Part shown: one piece after another, positions 5,693-6,988 of the stretch
How the letters are laid out: each line of letters begins with the position of its first letter
How positions within the stretch are numbered: the first letter of the stretch is position 1
NCBI GenBank assembly: GCA_030523505.1
Contig: JAUNIK010000140.1
Span: 1 to 6,988, forward strand
From: Prevotellaceae bacterium
GTDB lineage: Bacteria; Bacteroidota; Bacteroidia; Bacteroidales; Bacteroidaceae
DNA length: 6,988 nucleotides
Direction of reading: 5' to 3'
Translations under genes and position numbers: made by a program
Notes under the pieces: model-generated
What the model was told of the DNA's origin: nothing
Database searches by the model: none
What the model saw: the letters and a program-made list of their open reading frames with translations, nothing else

Positions 5693-6898
5693 ATGAAATC
5701 TATCAGAGAATTATATCGCATAGGTCTTGGTCCATCAAGTTCCCACACTATGGGTCCTCGCCGTGCCGCTGAAATGTTCCTAGAGCGTCATCCCGATGCC
5801 TCATCGTTTGTTGTCACCCTCTATGGCAGTCTTGCTGCAACAGGTAAGGGCCACCTTACTGACAAGGCTATTCTCGATGTCCTTGAGCCAGTAGCACCTA
5901 CAACCATCGACTGGCAACCGAAGATTGTCCTCGACTATCATCCTAACGGCATGAAGTTCTGTGCCTTTGATGCTGAAGGCAAAACCATCGATGAGTGGGT
6001 GGTGTTCAGTGTCGGCGGTGGTGCCCTTGAGGAGGAAGGCAAACCAACGAGCACTCCTGAGGTATATGAGTTGAAGACCATGGGCGATATCATGAAATGG
6101 TGCCGCAAGAACGGTCGTACCCTTTGGGAGTATGTAGAGATTCGTGAGGGAGAAGGAATTTGGGAATACCTTGCCGAGGTATGGCACACGATGAAAGCCG
6201 CTGTCGAGCGTGGTATCGTGGCAGAGGGCGTACTTCCTGGTCCGCTTCATCTTCAGCGCAAGGCTGTGCAGTATAATATCAAGGCTACGGGCTATACTGC
6301 TTCACTCCACAGCCGTGGTCTGGTGTTCTCCTATGCCCTTGCAGTAAGTGAGGAGAATGCCGGTGGCGGTGTTATCGTCACAGCCCCAACCTGTGGTTCT
6401 TGTGGAGTACTCCCTGGTGTGCTTTATCATCTTTGGAAGAGCCGTAAGTTCGAAGAGATCCGCATGCTCCGTGCCCTTGCCACAGCCGGACTGATTGGTA
6501 ATATCGCCAAGCATTCCGCTTCTATCTCCGGTGCTGAGGCTGGTTGTCAGGCAGAGGTTGGTGTGGCATGTGCTATGGCTTCCGGAGCAGCCTGCCAGTT
6601 GTTTGGTGGTAGTCCGAAGCAGATAGAATATGCAGCCGAGATGGGTTTGGAGCATCACCTTGGATTGACCTGCGACCCAGTATGTGGACTTGTCCAGGTT
6701 CCATGTATCGAGCGTAATGCCTATGCTGCCGCTCGTGCAATGGACTGTAATATCTTTGCCTCGTTCACCGATGGTAGTCATCTTGTCAGCTACGATCGCA
6801 TCCTTGAGGTGATGATGCAGACAGGTAAGGATCTCCCTTCCATCTATCGTGAAACCAGCGAAGGCGGTCTCGCCAAGGACTACCAGCAGATGGAGTAA
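5693..6898 (+). CDS. sdaA: Single-chain iron-sulfur L-serine dehydratase (L-serine ammonia-lyase)
   Basis: A cytoplasmic enzyme that converts L-serine to pyruvate and ammonia using a [4Fe-4S] cluster, not pyridoxal phosphate. The N-terminal beta domain (about 1-150) starts with YRIGLGPSSSHTMGPRRAA, the family signature. The C-terminal alpha domain (about 155-395) contains APTCGSCGVLPG (231-242) and GNIAKHSASISGAEAGCQAEVG. The expected cluster cysteines are Cys285, Cys327 (LTCDPVCG) and Cys338 (VPCIERNAYAA); their spacing of 42 and 11 matches Legionella L-serine dehydratase. The protein has 401 residues and is complete, about 50 shorter than E. coli SdaA (about 454). It ends GGLAKDYQQME without the C-terminal cysteine used as a fourth, inhibitory cluster ligand in the Legionella enzyme. 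It has its own promoter and no partner gene in the window, so it is probably monocistronic. Confidence 0.96.
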   Translation: MKSIRELYRIGLGPSSSHTMGPRRAAEMFLERHPDASSFVVTLYGSLAATGKGHLTDKAILDVLEPVAPTTIDWQPKIVLDYHPNGMKFCAFDAEGKTIDEWVVFSVGGGALEEEGKPTSTPEVYELKTMGDIMKWCRKNGRTLWEYVEIREGEGIWEYLAEVWHTMKAAVERGIVAEGVLPGPLHLQRKAVQYNIKATGYTASLHSRGLVFSYALAVSEENAGGGVIVTAPTCGSCGVLPGVLYHLWKSRKFEEIRMLRALATAGLIGNIAKHSASISGAEAGCQAEVGVACAMASGAACQLFGGSPKQIEYAAEMGLEHHLGLTCDPVCGLVQVPCIERNAYAAARAMDCNIFASFTDGSHLVSYDRILEVMMQTGKDLPSIYRETSEGGLAKDYQQME

Positions 6899-6956
6899 TG
6901 TTAGTTATTTGGCACAATTGGCTAAAGGAGAATAAAATAATATTTTTTCTTTATCA

Positions 6957-6980
6957 AGAATTAGAGAATTTGAGAATTTA
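6957..6980. repeat. Three tandem degenerate 8-bp units
   Basis: The units AGAATTAG, AGAATTTG and AGAATTTA follow one another in the A/T-rich stretch after sdaA. The 90 bases from the sdaA stop to the window edge hold no gene I can support and no convincing terminator. The repeat may be ordinary low-complexity sequence. Confidence 0.35.
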
Positions 6981-6988
6981 ATTTTTCT

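Noticed and set aside
6934..6950. A/T hairpin and T-run as an sdaA terminator
   Set aside because: The arms are only short A/T runs with almost no loop, so a stable terminator hairpin is not supported.

Overview
The window looks like a chromosomal segment of a Bacteroidales bacterium, most likely Prevotellaceae-like. Three things point there. Promoters follow the Bacteroidetes pattern (TTTG, 19 bases, TAnnTTTG) instead of the -35/-10 pattern. Start codons follow A/T-rich leaders without Shine-Dalgarno sequences. The protein families are also typical: an RseP with the Bacteroidales N-terminus, a DUF4369/thioredoxin-like lipoprotein, a secreted enzyme with a dockerin-like tail, and a single-chain L-serine dehydratase. 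The genus is inferred from family resemblance, not from a database search.

Layout. Positions 25-1461 (+) encode the site-2 protease RseP. Positions 1462-1684 hold a palindromic REP-like element just after the rseP stop, then two exact 31-bp copies of a promoter, 85 bp apart, driving the next gene. Positions 1685-2845 (+) encode a periplasm-facing lipoprotein with an N-terminal DUF4369-like part and a C-terminal thioredoxin fold that has lost both catalytic cysteines. A strong intrinsic terminator (2881-2914) and a second G/C-rich palindromic element (2955-2991) fill the convergent gap.

On the minus strand, 5539-4721 encodes a secreted alpha/beta hydrolase of the esterase/acetylxylan-esterase type. 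It is followed 51 bp later by a secreted PI-PLC X-domain protein (4669-2999) carrying a galactose-binding-like beta-sandwich and a dockerin-like C-terminus. The two probably form one operon read from a promoter at 5611-5581. A compact divergent control region (5540-5692) separates this operon from sdaA (5693-6898, +), whose own promoter is at 5628-5658. The last 90 bases are A/T-rich and show no gene.

How the genes relate. rseP and the lipoprotein both act at the cell envelope but are probably transcribed at least partly separately. The esterase and PI-PLC are both exported and may act on the same acylated or glycan-linked substrate outside the cytoplasm. SdaA is a cytoplasmic serine-catabolic enzyme (serine to pyruvate plus ammonia) that shares only the intergenic control region with the operon.

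I see no phage, CRISPR, toxin-antitoxin or clearly new multi-gene defence system. The most unusual items are the duplicated promoter, the multidomain PI-PLC with its mixed active-site signature, and the redox-dead thioredoxin-fold lipoprotein.
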